Below, piece by piece: positions 1-9,215 of a stretch of DNA of 64,000 bases (position 1 is the stretch's first letter; each line of letters opens with the position of its first letter). The notes beneath the pieces were generated by a model, which had not been told where the DNA came from, ran no database searches, and worked only from the letters and a program-made list of their open reading frames with translations. The position numbers and the translations under genes are program-made. The DNA comes from Endomychus coccineus (Eukaryota; Arthropoda; Insecta; Coleoptera; Endomychidae). The stretch is taken from assembly GCA_958510875.1 (NCBI GenBank), contig OY294068.1, positions 194,890,315 to 194,954,314 of the forward strand, given 5' to 3'.

Positions 1-253
1 ATCAGGCAGTAAATACGGATATTACATGTAATCTCAGTTGGAACAGTTCATTATTTCAATAGATATGCGTGAACTCCGAATGTGTATTCCGTGATTGTCA
101 CTTTTCTAAATCTCCGTAATTGCGAATAAGTGTAATTATTCAAATAGATGAATCTAATTCATGCCCGTTCGAAAATTGCATTCATTCCGATAAAATGTGT
201 TGCAAAAACAGGGGTCTGGCAAGCTAGCGCATCAAACTTTGTACAACCTTATG

Positions 254-263
254 TATAAAAAGG
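254..263 (+). promoter_or_regulatory. upstream TATA-like box in LTR copy A
   Basis: TATAAAAAGG occurs in a context conserved at 31367-31377 of copy B. Conservation across two diverged copies supports function as a promoter in the parent element. It is the weaker candidate, because no tandem leader repeats follow it directly. Confidence 0.4.
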
Positions 264-451
264 GTGAACAACCAAAAAACTCCGATAACACTTGTTTATT
301 GTGCCGGGAGGAACTAGTGGAGCATCATGTGTGCAAATTTTTGATCTAAAAAGTAGCGTCACTTTTAAGCATTGTTTGGGACACAAGTAAAAAACCCTCG
401 GCACAAAATAAGGAATTGGTGGAGCAGACTTGACCAGAACCTCGAAAAACA

Positions 452-459
452 TATAAAAG
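452..459 (+). promoter_or_regulatory. second TATA box in LTR copy A, likely main promoter
   Basis: TATAAAAGCCGTGAC is conserved as TATAAAAGCCGTGACG at 31565 in copy B. The tandem leader repeats start about 25-30 bp downstream, where transcription would be expected to begin. This suggests the U3/R boundary near 480. Confidence 0.5.
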
Positions 460-985
460 CCGTGACCGATAAAAGATCGCTCTCTTTTGTGCTCTCTTTG
501 GTGATTTCGATTTAGAATCAGTACCGTTGCTCTTTTGTGCTCTCTTTTGTGATTTCAATTTTCAATCAGTGCAGTTACTCTTTGGTGATTTTGATTTTCG
601 AATAGTACCGTTGAAGTGAGATTAAGATAAGAATCGAAGTGAATTAATTATCCGAATTTGAGTCAGATTCAAACTGTGAAGTAACAATAGTGTTCCGTTC
701 AAGTGAATTGCTTCTAAGGTAAATGATAGCAAATAGTTTATATTTTTGGGCATTACAATATATTGATTTCCGTAGTTTATGATTATTATTGTGATTGGTA
801 AACGTTTGTACGATATCTGAGTTCCGTAGTATTCAGTAATTTGAATTGTTATATCTGAATTTATTCCGTAATAGGTCGGACCGCGCACGATTTGAATTCG
901 CACGTGAATTGAAATATTCAAGAAATTGCATGGTGTGTACGGAGTGTGTATGTTTGAATGACAGGGGCGTCTTTGGTATATTTTT

Positions 986-1208
986 TGCACGCTGTGTCAA
1001 CCCGGAAGTATAAGTATATCCTAGACAACCCAAACCGCCAACGGCTTGTGCACGCTGTGTCAACCCGGAAGTATAAGCTGGGGTGGTTGTGTGATTGAGA
1101 ACCGTGATTTCCCCTTATTCGAATGAGGAGCCCCGGCCGTGGATGTAGGGGATATTGCAGATAGGATAGTCAGGGTTTGTGCACGCTGTGTCAACCCGGA
1201 AGTATAAG
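986..1208 (+). repeat. three copies of a 29-bp direct repeat
   Basis: TGCACGCTGTGTCAACCCGG followed by AAGTATAAG occurs identically at 986-1014, 1049-1077 and 1180-1208. The spacers are 34 and 102 bp. The block is absent from the matching part of copy B. The perfect identity against a decayed background points to recent amplification or recent insertion of the carrying segment. Confidence 0.85.
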
Positions 1209-1884
1209 CCCTAATTGTCTAGATATTCTGAATCTGTAAAGTGTATGAAATCTAACACTGTCATACAATTACCGGGTACTCCGTGGATAGCTAATACCAG
1301 GGTGGGTGTTATGACAGAATAAACTCAATTAGAGTAATTAACCGAAAAATCGTAAAATCTGATATCGTACAATCTGAAAATTAGTGCAAGACAATATTTT
1401 CCGAACCGACCGAATTTCAAACCGTTTAATATATCGTAGTGTTTTGAACATTTCACTTATTATTGCTATCTAAAAATATTAACCGAATACCGCTCATTAT
1501 GTTAGGACCTGTATGCTTTGTATTTTATGTAAATGATAAATGTGAATCATTTGTCAACCGATTCCGTACCGTTGAATTGAAATTAAACACCGAACATTTC
1601 GCAAAATAGATATGTTATAACCGTTTGAGCTTCATTACATTTTCCGCCTGGGTGAAATTTTGTGAAATAATACCGTTCAATTGCATTTATATTGATTATT
1701 CTGAAAGTGTACTTGTTATATTTATTACATATTTTAACATTTGGAATTCCCCGTTTTGTTAAATTATTTCTGCTCCATCTTCAAACGAGCTAAGTTTTAA
1801 CCAGGTATCATTTGTAATTAAAGCCTACAATTTTGATACTGTTTTTTGCCCAATGGACTCTGGTTATACTTCACTGTAGCTACC

Positions 1885-1942
1885 CTAGGGACAAGGCTAT
1901 CTTTAGATAGCAGAGTGACAAGCCTTGTGGTGGAAACCCTAG
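1885..1942 (+). promoter_or_regulatory. conserved nested hairpin just upstream of PBS, copy A
   Basis: CTAGGG (1885) pairs with CCCTAG (1937) and ACAAGGCT (1891) pairs with AGCCTTGT (1921). An inner GCTATC/GATAGC pair (1896/1906) overlaps the second stem. All three stems are kept in copy B at 32445-32502. In LTR elements this region is the end of U5, where structures can act in primer placement, dimerisation or packaging; that role is inference. Confidence 0.5.
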
Positions 1943-1980
1943 CAGAAGTCTTCTAAAAGGAGTAAACCTTTAGAAAAATC

Positions 1981-1995
1981 TGGCGCCCGAGGATT
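1981..1995 (+). other. primer-binding-site-like sequence, copy A
   Basis: TGGCGCCCGAGGATT matches the usual start of a retroelement PBS (TGGCGCC plus tRNA-specific bases). It is repeated at 32541-32555. The CCA-complementary TGG at its start would mark the base next to the LTR end. Confidence 0.55.
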
Positions 1996-2036
1996 TGAAA
2001 TAAGCAGTTTACCGAAAAGTCCCAAGGACACGTCAT

Positions 2037-2386
2037 AAATTCCACCAAACATATTAATGGCGATATCTCCCTTTTTTGATGGATATTTACATTCGCTAAT
2101 CCCAACAGAAATCTGGTCTGTTATTCCACTTCGACAAATTTCAGGTAGGCAGAGTAGACGACCTCAAGTTGGTCAGCCCTACGTAGATATGAAATCAATA
2201 AGTAACGACGATTCTAACAACTTGCTCGTACACTCACATACTACTATCTGCAATGAATCAAAAGTTATCTGGGAATAACATTTGCGCAATATCGTAAAGG
2301 CTATTATATAAATCGTAGCACGGAGTGTTGCAGCTGGTATTTTCTAAGGAATTAAATAATTTCGCAGTAATCTCATTTCAAGATGA
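2037..2386. other. no gene recognised
   Basis: A 73-codon frame at 2057-2278 resembles nothing I recognise and is probably chance. No repeat from elsewhere in the window is seen here. Confidence 0.5.
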
Positions 2387-2600
2387 TAGCACACTTAAGA
2401 GAGTATTAGAGTGGAGCTTTATAGAAATCCCAGGCTCTTCTCACGACTGTCGAGGATATCTAAATCGCACGATTGCTTAATAACGGCGCACTGTGTTTTT
2501 ATTCAACATTCAAGAACCGCTAATTTTCTTCCTATGTCATCCAATCTAAATGTAATGGAAACATATTGGATGCTTAATAAGCTTCACGAAGATATTTGAT
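2387..2600 (+). pseudogene. possible Tc1-like transposase end, degenerate
   Basis: The frame at 2411-2599 contains SSNLNVMETYWMLNKLHEDI. It resembles the SPDLNPIENLWxxLKRR region around the last catalytic acid of Tc1/mariner transposases. A degenerate H-x-A-x stretch precedes it by about 30 residues, as expected. Only about 60 codons can be followed and no terminal repeats are seen. The similarity may be chance. Confidence 0.3.
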
Positions 2601-2779
2601 TTTCACCTTGAACAACTGATGGGCCAGATGTGGAATGCAATTGGAATTTTGGAATGGTGGCTATCCACATCAATGCTGTCTAAAGAAACTTATCCCATCA
2701 GGCCTATATCATCATTTGTTACAGCCCCATCAGTTGAGATATCTGAGAAACTTTCTTTTTGTTCTATTCTATAGCCTGA

Positions 2780-3001
2780 CTACACGAGAAGGAAACCTAT
2801 AATATTTGAAGAACATCGTGTGAGCCAGCGTTGAAAGGTTAAAAGAGGAGATGAGCATTCAAATTTTTCTTGAAGGTTTGTAGCTTATAGGGCCACACTA
2901 GGCAAATAGTTCGTCAACTTCGCTGTTCGATAGAAGAATATAAAGTCTTGTAGGAAGAAGTTTGGCAGATCCCGAGATTAGGAATGAATGGGTGACTAGC
3001 C
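2780..3001 (-). mobile_element. Jockey-like non-LTR copy J1, 3' part
   Basis: On the minus strand this is the 3' end of the reverse-transcriptase ORF of a Jockey-like family repeated in the window (16295-16805, 20398-20915, 46193-46885). The shared text includes the reverse complement of ACATCGTGTGAGCCAG near 2815. It is cut at 3001 by the R1-like insertion and resumes at 5085. The bases flanking the insertion, ACTAGCC at 2995-3001, recur at 5078-5084 as a target-site duplication. The reading frame is broken. Confidence 0.75.
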
Positions 3002-5077
3002 TTTTTTTTCAGTAGAGGGGAAATCCTTTACGGACATCCGGTGTTTGGATCAATCACACCGGATAGTGTAGGACTGACTAGCACCGCTGTGTGTGCAATG
3101 GCAGCAATTGCCGTACGTGCAATGCAGTGTATCTACCTACTAAAACCCCTCCTAACTTCACCAGTGGCATCACGGACCCGCTCTCGCATTACAACATGAT
3201 GACACCTGCCTTTCTTGACCTCAACATATGTTCTTTGGCATGTCACATATGACCCCTCAGTTGTTGTTCTCTTTCGTCATTTTCTTTCTGTTTCATAACT
3301 TCTTTAATCATGTCGTTGACTACTATCCATTTGTCCTCTGCTTTCAGCATTTCATGGATAAGGTTATCTGGTCTGAGTTCATGTCCAATTACTTCCATTA
3401 CCCTTTCCCTTGTTTGTCGCCATCTTATGCATCTAAACAATGGTGTTTTGCATCATCCGGAGCTTCTTTACAGTATAAACACGTGACATCCTCTGCCTTT
3501 CCTATTCTTTTAAGATATGTTTGGAAGCTTCCGTGAGACGTTAATGCCTGAGTGAGATGATATCCAATTTCACCATGAGTCCGGCTGTACCATGCGGTTA
3601 TATCTGGCAGCAACTTGTGCAGCCATATATCTTTGATACTGGCCCGCCATCTTTCTTGCCACTTTGCAATGGTATTTTTGTGAATCTCCTTTTTTTCCTG
3701 TTTCGTCTTACCTATTGCTACTTTTCTTTCCTCTACCATTAGATCGAATGTAATAATTCTGGCAAGTACTCTTGCAGCTTCCGTTGATATCGTTATATAT
3801 CCTCTAGTTATCCTCCGTAACATCTTCCTTTGTACCTTTCCTGCTATAGTCCGATATTTTGCGACCTGCTTAACCTTTCCCCATACCGGTGCAGCATATA
3901 ACATGATTGAATGTACCACTGATGCTAGGATACGTCTTTTGGATTCGCTACTGCCTCCTACTCTAGGCATTATTCTACTAAGTGCCGTTGTGGCTGTACT
4001 TGCTTTATCGGCCACATATGTGAAGTGCTTCCTAAAATTTGCGCTCTTGAATATTACAATCCCTAGGTATTTTATGCTTTCCTTTGGGTATATCACCCGT
4101 CCTTGCAATAAAAATTCCACTTGTCCATGCCTTTTCTTCCCTATGGCTAGCATTGCCTCTGTTTTGTCTGGTGCTAGTTTTAACTTCATACACTTCATCC
4201 AATGACTGATCCCAGATAATGCATCATTGGCTATTCTCATGAACTGTTCCTCGGTCCTAGCTATTACAATGAGTATGAGGTCGTCCGCACATGCCACCGT
4301 AAAAGCTCCATCCATGAGGCTAAGTCTTAAGACACCGTCATATAATATGTTCCATAGCAATGGGCCTAGTACGCTGCCCTGTGGTACACCTACACTGATT
4401 TTCATTTCTTCCCCTTGATCTATTTCCAGGCTTCTTTCGCTGAAGTAACTTCTTATAACACGAAGAAGGTACGGCGGCAGCCGTCTCTTTTCTAAGAATT
4501 TTTCTGCATTAAATTTGCTGATTGCCCATCCCTTATTTGTACTTTCTTTCTTCTGTTGATTTCCATTAGTTGTATCAATTGCCATATGTATACATCGGTA
4601 GTCACTCAGTGATTCTTGCTGAAGTACTTCCCATGATATAACAAATCTGGCTAGGTTTTCTGATATGCATGTTATGTCTATATAAGACGTTGAGTTACCT
4701 CTCATGAACGTTGGACTTTCTCCTCTATTTTGAACTATTAGATTATTGGCTGCCATCCATTGCGAAAACATGTTACCTCTATCATCTTCTCTTCTTGAAC
4801 CCCATTCAGGAGACTTCGCGTTAAAATCACCGGTCAATATTACATACTTTTTTGCATTGCGTATATTAACTTCCAGTTCATCTAAGAGTTTTTCGAAGGG
4901 TCTCAATCCAACATTTGGAAACACGTAACAGCTATAAATCCGAGTTTCATTTAGGTCTATCCATACGTAACCTTCGCCACCCCCAAATCCAGCAATTACT
5001 AGATCTTTATTTGTTACTTTAATTGCCGCGTTACGTATCTCATCTAATATCTATGCGTTGTTGTTCATTCGCTTGTA
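3002..5077 (-). mobile_element. R1-like non-LTR retrotransposon, 5'-truncated, inserted into J1
   Basis: This insertion interrupts the Jockey-like copy J1. Its 3' end on the minus strand is an A-run (T at 3002-3009). Its 5' end is abrupt, at 5077. The target duplication ACTAGCC lies at 2995-3001 and 5078-5084. The related uninterrupted Jockey copy at 46340-46370 reads continuously across the site. An A-tail, truncated 5' end and short duplication are the signature of target-primed reverse transcription. The content is endonuclease plus reverse transcriptase (see the coding entry). It is younger than J1, and both are inactive. Confidence 0.85.
3228..5053 (-). pseudogene. R1-clade endonuclease/RT ORF2 remnant with internal deletion
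   Basis: A long open frame of 499 codons (3425-4924) extends upstream to a stop near 5053. N-terminal half: AP-endonuclease-like nuclease, with TGDFNA at residues 31-36, DITCIS at 83-88 and the SDYRCIH version of the SDH motif at 107-113. C-terminal half: reverse transcriptase motif B GVPQGSVLGPLLWN (179-192), active-site ACADDL (211-216, usually YADD), then the R1-type IKYLGI and VVHSIMLYAAPVWG thumb region and a Cys/His-rich tail. Between FNAEKF (138-143) and LEKRRLPP the frame skips the first RT motifs and motif A, so one catalytic Asp is missing. After CLYCKEAP a frameshift leads into 3243-3440 (CIRWRQTRERV). The first part of the nuclease is lost by 5' truncation. It is non-functional. 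Confidence 0.88.
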
Positions 5078-6340
5078 ACTAGCCTGAGCTCGTCTAGTCC
5101 GCCTATCTGGAACCTCTCCGGGTGGAACAACAGCATCGACATATAGAATGGACTGCGCGTATCAATGCTAAACGTGTATACTGTAGGCGAGAGAGAGGGA
5201 AAACTAAGAGGCCTACTCTGTCTTTATCTATCGCGTTTCTATCGGTCGCTGCGTAGCCATGGAAATGAAGCATGATTATAGCTAGTTTTTTTGAAGCTAC
5301 ACTTAGGCCTCTTCGTTTCCCCTCTCTCTTGCCTGCAATATACGCGCTTAGCATCACAACGCGCAGTCCATTCTATATGTCTATGAACAACAGACGAGAT
5401 TTCTGATGAACACAGAACATGGAAACATTCATAGAAAAAGGAGAGATCGCCCATCTTTCTACGATTTTCTAGGGAGTTAAATGAATTAGTAAGTGTGACT
5501 GAAGAATAGCTCTCTCTTGGATAGAATACAAGAACTTCAGCGTATATTTGGGAGCAAACATGTGAATAGTACTCCTGGACAGTTCGAATCTGTGCTTTGT
5601 AGATTGTGAGGAGCTTCTGGGATGTAAAGTAGCTCTTGGCACGGAATAGAAAACCAAATTTTTAAGAAGCGGTTTTCACAAATGATCACTCCATGGATAC
5701 TGTTGATGGTGATCTCTACCATGGATATGGAAGACTTCATAAGAATAATTGTATCTGACATCATTATGTTAGGGATTGTGGGATCCGCCTTCCTAGAGAA
5801 GACGCAAGCTTGAGTTTTGTCTTGTCTCTCTAGTTCCTCTGGCTTCATTGGATGGTACAATGATGAGAAGGAGGATACTTCATCAACCACCACCTGGAGT
5901 GATCTATCTGAGAGAAAACTCAATAGTGGGCGACAAAGTTGAGGTGGCAAACCATATGAAGTTTTGCCAGAAGGGTTTGATGTCAGACTCGGTCAAATGC
6001 TTAGGCAAGCAGGTCTCCTGTTGATATCGGCTGACGAAAGCCATTTGATGATTTTGGAGTTCTCTATGTATTGAATGGGTTTGATGTTGATCATTTTCTC
6101 CATCAGTTTAGAGATCACAGATAATAGTCCGATGGGAGTATAATTGTTGGGAAGGGTCTTAGTTCCTTTTTTTGGAATTGGTTGAATTGCAGCTGGAAAT
6201 AAAGACACCAGGGATTGACAACCTGAAGAAAACTGGTGTTAAATTCAAGCGCACATTCCTTGAGAACGACAGTTTCAGGCATATGGCTATTGATGGCAGC
6301 AATATTTGGAGGGTTCTTCCCTTGTGGATCCAAAGTGGAA
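5078..6340 (-). pseudogene. Jockey-like non-LTR copy J1, RT region, interrupted
   Basis: The minus strand, read from 6340 downward, gives RT fingers: IQPIPKKGTKTLPNNYTPIG, then LLSVISKLMEK, in the frame at 5993-6208. It then jumps to YGLPPQLCRPLLSFLSDRSL and QVVVDEVSS near 5950-5870. Further on, SLEHRRKVGDLSFFYECFH appears near 5480-5400 and PDRRTRRAQ at about 5085-5115. Motif A and the FADD block are deleted or scrambled. A 251-bp element interrupts it at 5135-5385. With 2780-3001 this is one copy of about 1.3 kb once insertions are subtracted. The family resembles Jockey-superfamily BS/X-like elements; the exact clade is uncertain. Confidence 0.78.
5135..5385. mobile_element. 251-bp inverted-repeat element (MITE 1) with 8-bp TSD
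   Basis: The ends are imperfect inverted repeats of about 80 bp, beginning CATCGACATATAGAATGGAC at the left and CATAGACATATAGAATGGAC on the opposite strand at the right. AACAACAG flanks it at 5127-5134 and 5386-5393. The paralogous Jockey copy near 46400 has a single AACAACAG, which is the empty site. An 8-bp duplication and non-coding content fit a non-autonomous hAT or P-type element. It is related to the element at 37325-37595. Confidence 0.85.
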
Positions 6341-6565
6341 TCCGTTGTTTTGTGTGAAAAATTCATTAATAAATTGACGAAAATTTTGGTTAAGGCAAAA
6401 ACCGAAAGCTTGTTCTATCTCGGTTGCGGGATTCCTACGTGATTTTTCTAGAACTTTTGTTACCAAAATTTTACACTTGAGAATATTTGAAAACATATTT
6501 GGATTATCGAAAGATACCAAATTCCATTTTCAGGCAAAGTTAATTCATCTATTGAATTTGAAAAG
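6340..6565 (-). mobile_element. Penelope-like element fragment (lineage B)
   Basis: This segment matches 60630-60790 in the same orientation. The minus-strand translation gives EIEQAFGFCLNQNFRQFINE followed by FFTQNNGF, equal to the region just before the RRSPSVLADIF-type RT motif of the lineage at 59290-60960. It abuts the 5' end of J1 without a visible duplication. It is about 225 bp long and not functional. Confidence 0.65.
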
Positions 6566-7878
6566 TGGCTTGAAGTTACCAATATTAAAAAAATAACAAT
6601 TCAATTTTTCCGCTAGAATATATGTAAGGGTATTAACATAGAATACTACAAAATGGACAGTAGCATTTTCTTTTTGATTTTTTATGAGGTCATGAAATTC
6701 ATGAGAGAATGCATTTAATTATTTTTTTCAAACCATTAATAAGCCAGTTTCAGGTTTCAGACAAAAGTCACATGTACAAACATATTTCGAAACGAAATAC
6801 TTGGTTTATTAGACTATTAGCTTACATTCTGAAACTTCAATCGTTTAATTCACTCCTGCTGATGATTATTCTGCTAATGAAAGGTCCTCAAATTCCTGAA
6901 GTAGAGCAATTTTTAGTTTAAATGAATTTCTTGCCAAAAACACTTAGGAATGCAACTTTGAAAATCCAGCAACATATGGATATTATACGGAAACGTATGA
7001 ATATAAAACTATCCTAGTGGTTAAACTTAAAACAAAGAAGACATAAGCTTGTCGATATTTCCTGTATTCAAAGAATTATCTATCGGAACAAGACACTTTT
7101 TCGCATCATCCCGAACAAATTGTTTCGTATGAGCCTTAATAGAATTGCTCTTCCAGTCTGGCTGCGCTCTTAAAAACTTGGCCGCCAAAGTATTTTAGGA
7201 GGTCGCGTATATAGCCGACTGAGTTATCGCCCTCCTCGGACCTAGATAAGGATAAGTGCGCTTTCAAATGTCAAATTATTCTGAAAGCGAAGAGGAAACT
7301 GTGTCGTCGACGAGAATAAGCCAGTTGTACGTCTGCATTAACTTGGGCGTGGGACCTACTTCCGATACACGCAATAACGGCATGTTCTCAAACTAATGTC
7401 TTTATTTATTTTATTGAAATAGAACGACATTTGTAATAAGAAGCAATGTCTTGCAGTAACACATTCGGGTTTAATATGCTCAGGAGGAATGGTTCATAAA
7501 TAATTTGGAATGTATAGTGTAATAATGGTTTAGTACAGGTCATTTCCAATATTGAAAACAAAATCATTTTTAGAAAATTAAACTTTCATGTAAAATTAAA
7601 ATGTTTAAAAGTGAAGAATATCTACGAGCTGCCAGATATTGCCAGATGTTTTCTGTTTAGTATCAATAGCAAATGTAGCTTGAAAACAGTAGAAGAATTT
7701 CTAAAATGAATATAACACAAGGCACACCCGTTTCAAGGAAGGTAGATTGATACCATAACTGGTCAAAAGCATTCCAATAATTTCACAAAAGTTTCTTGTT
7801 CTTGTTAAAGGAGATCATAAACCTGACAAGATGAATAACCAATAAAGGACGAAAAACGAATGCTAAGCTATATGATGA
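6566..7878. other. no gene recognised
   Basis: AT-rich sequence without a convincing coding frame. A 70-codon frame at 6709-6921 looks like chance. A short CpG-bearing patch at about 7140-7340 is not repeated in the window. Confidence 0.5.
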
Positions 7879-9215
7879 ATGGAAAATCTTAGCTCCGCGT
7901 CACAATAGCACGACTTGATGCCGACGTTTCGCCAATCATTACAGGTGATATCTTCAGGACAGGCTTGAGGCTTGAACTGAGACTGATTCTACTGGTTTCT
8001 GTAGCCATATTTATTGTAGGAAAAAATCCTTCACGCTACATAGTTCACTGCCTTTATTCCGGTGGTAAACTATGCTGACCCTGCCGTCATGTGATCATGT
8101 GCGAAGTGGTATTTTCGAGGATGGGTTTCCAAATGTAGGGGAGTCACTTTTTAGATTAGTTGGTTGTTTTAGGATTTCTATAGCTTCAACGATTTTCCGC
8201 TGATAAAAGTGTGGGGCTCAGGCTAGGATTTTAGTATTTTTGAACAGGATTTGATGATTAGTGTCAAACTTGTGTGCTGCAAGTGCAGTACTACTGGTGT
8301 GACGAAGCCTTGTACAGGGCTCCTGCTTTTTCACAAGAGTAGCTACTGTACGACCTGTTTCACCAATGTAAACTTTATTGCAAGAGCAGGGGATGCTATA
8401 AGCTCCTTCTTAGTGGAGAGGAGGAAGGGGATCTTTGATAGGTCTGTAAAACTGGAATAGTCTTGGAAGTGTGGAAAACTGATTAGGAATATTATGTTTT
8501 TTAAGGATTTTGGAAACTGGATCTGTTATATTCACAATATATGGAAGAGAGGCAGTGGATAAAGCAGGCGGGGGTGTTTGTCGCTCAGGTTGATTTGGAA
8601 TATTATACGAAGTGTATTTTTTTATGAGTTTTTGAATTTTGTAATGGAAAACGTTATTTGATAATGAGACAGATGAAATATGTTTTGATTCTGATCTTAA
8701 GGATTGGAGCTGAGATAAGTTGGCAGCTATGTGAACCAAGGAATTCATGATAGATTGCTTCTGGGATGGGTGGTGGTATGAAAGATCTTTGAGGTATCTA
8801 TCGATATGAGTGGGTTTTTGATAAACGTAATGTCCTTGAAGTACCATCAATCTGTCGACAAACTAATACATCTAGTAACGGGAGTGAACTTCTCGATTCG
8901 ACTTTCATGGTGAAAAAGATGTTGGGACGTGATGAATTTAAATGATTGAGGAACAAGATTTTCGCGACCATGTTGCCAAATAACGAAAGTGTCGTCGACA
9001 TACTTAAACCAACATTTCGGCTTGAGAAAAGATGGGTAAGTAGCATCTTGCTCAAAAGTTTTCATGAAGATATTAGCTATGACCGGAGAAAGTGAGGAAC
9101 TCATGGCAGCTGCCGAGGACTGCTCACGAAACTTGCCATCGTACAGAAAATATGTGGATTATGAGTTTATAAGTAGGGGATCCGATAGTGCTGACAATTG
9201 GTCTCAGGGAAACTG
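7879..9215 (-). pseudogene. Penelope-like element (lineage A): RT, GIY-YIG nuclease, pseudo-LTR
   Basis: The minus strand begins with SLRPIVSTIGSPTYKL (9212-9165), then jumps to TYFLYDGKF and MSSSLSPVIANIFMKTFEQD. KCWFKYVDDTFVIWQHGREN follows, with the YVDD active site. The order is that of Penelope-like reverse transcriptase. Motif A, normally between SPTYKL and this block, is missing. The frame 8410-8850 continues with YQKPTHIDRYL and the linker. After one in-frame stop (8409-8407), GAYSIPCSCNKVYIGETGR (from 8406) is the GIY-YIG endonuclease, followed by HKFDTNHQI and a second stop. Downstream is the pseudo-LTR with a hammerhead-like motif at 7919-7961. These elements insert by RT plus GIY-YIG nuclease. 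This copy is dead. Confidence 0.9.
7919..7961 (-). ncRNA. hammerhead-like ribozyme motif in Penelope pseudo-LTR
   Basis: Minus strand: TGTC, core CTGAAGA, a 20-nt stem II region, GAAA, then CGTC and GGCA. Helix I is TGTC/GGCA with one wobble. The core fits CUGANGA...GAAA and the predicted cleavage follows GUC. Helix III would be only A-U and C-G with no loop, which suggests a dimeric form. Stem II is partly decayed relative to the copy at 26889, and one U separates the core from stem II. Hammerheads in Penelope-like pseudo-LTRs are known. Confidence 0.5.

Larger units (their letters stand above)
1..2036 (+). mobile_element. LTR-plus-leader repeat, copy A (Gypsy/BEL-like)
   Basis: This segment is shared with 31110-32608 in the same orientation. 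It looks like a long terminal repeat followed by the start of an internal leader. Two TATA-like boxes (254-263 and 452-459) occupy matching places in both copies. Short degenerate tandem units of about 36 bp follow the second box (about 478-612). A primer-binding-site-like TGGCGCCCGA lies at 1981, and a conserved nested hairpin lies at 1885-1942. Similarity to copy B continues about 45 bp past the PBS and then stops. No gag or pol follows, so it is a solo or truncated remnant. The left end lies outside the window. Long LTRs with internal repeats are known in beetle Gypsy elements such as Woot; assignment to that group is inference. Confidence 0.6.

Noticed and set aside
986..1208. Three 29-bp identical repeats as a CRISPR array
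   Set aside because: Spacers are unequal (34 and 102 bp), there are no cas genes, and the repeats lie inside an LTR-like element of a eukaryotic genome.
5993..6366. Overlapping frames on both strands as separate genes
   Set aside because: The minus-strand frames are successive blocks of one frameshifted RT; the plus-strand frames are shadows.
6850..6885. Plus-strand CTGATGA...GAAA as a hammerhead
   Set aside because: No closing C before GAAA, no stem II, no helix I and no cleavage triplet.
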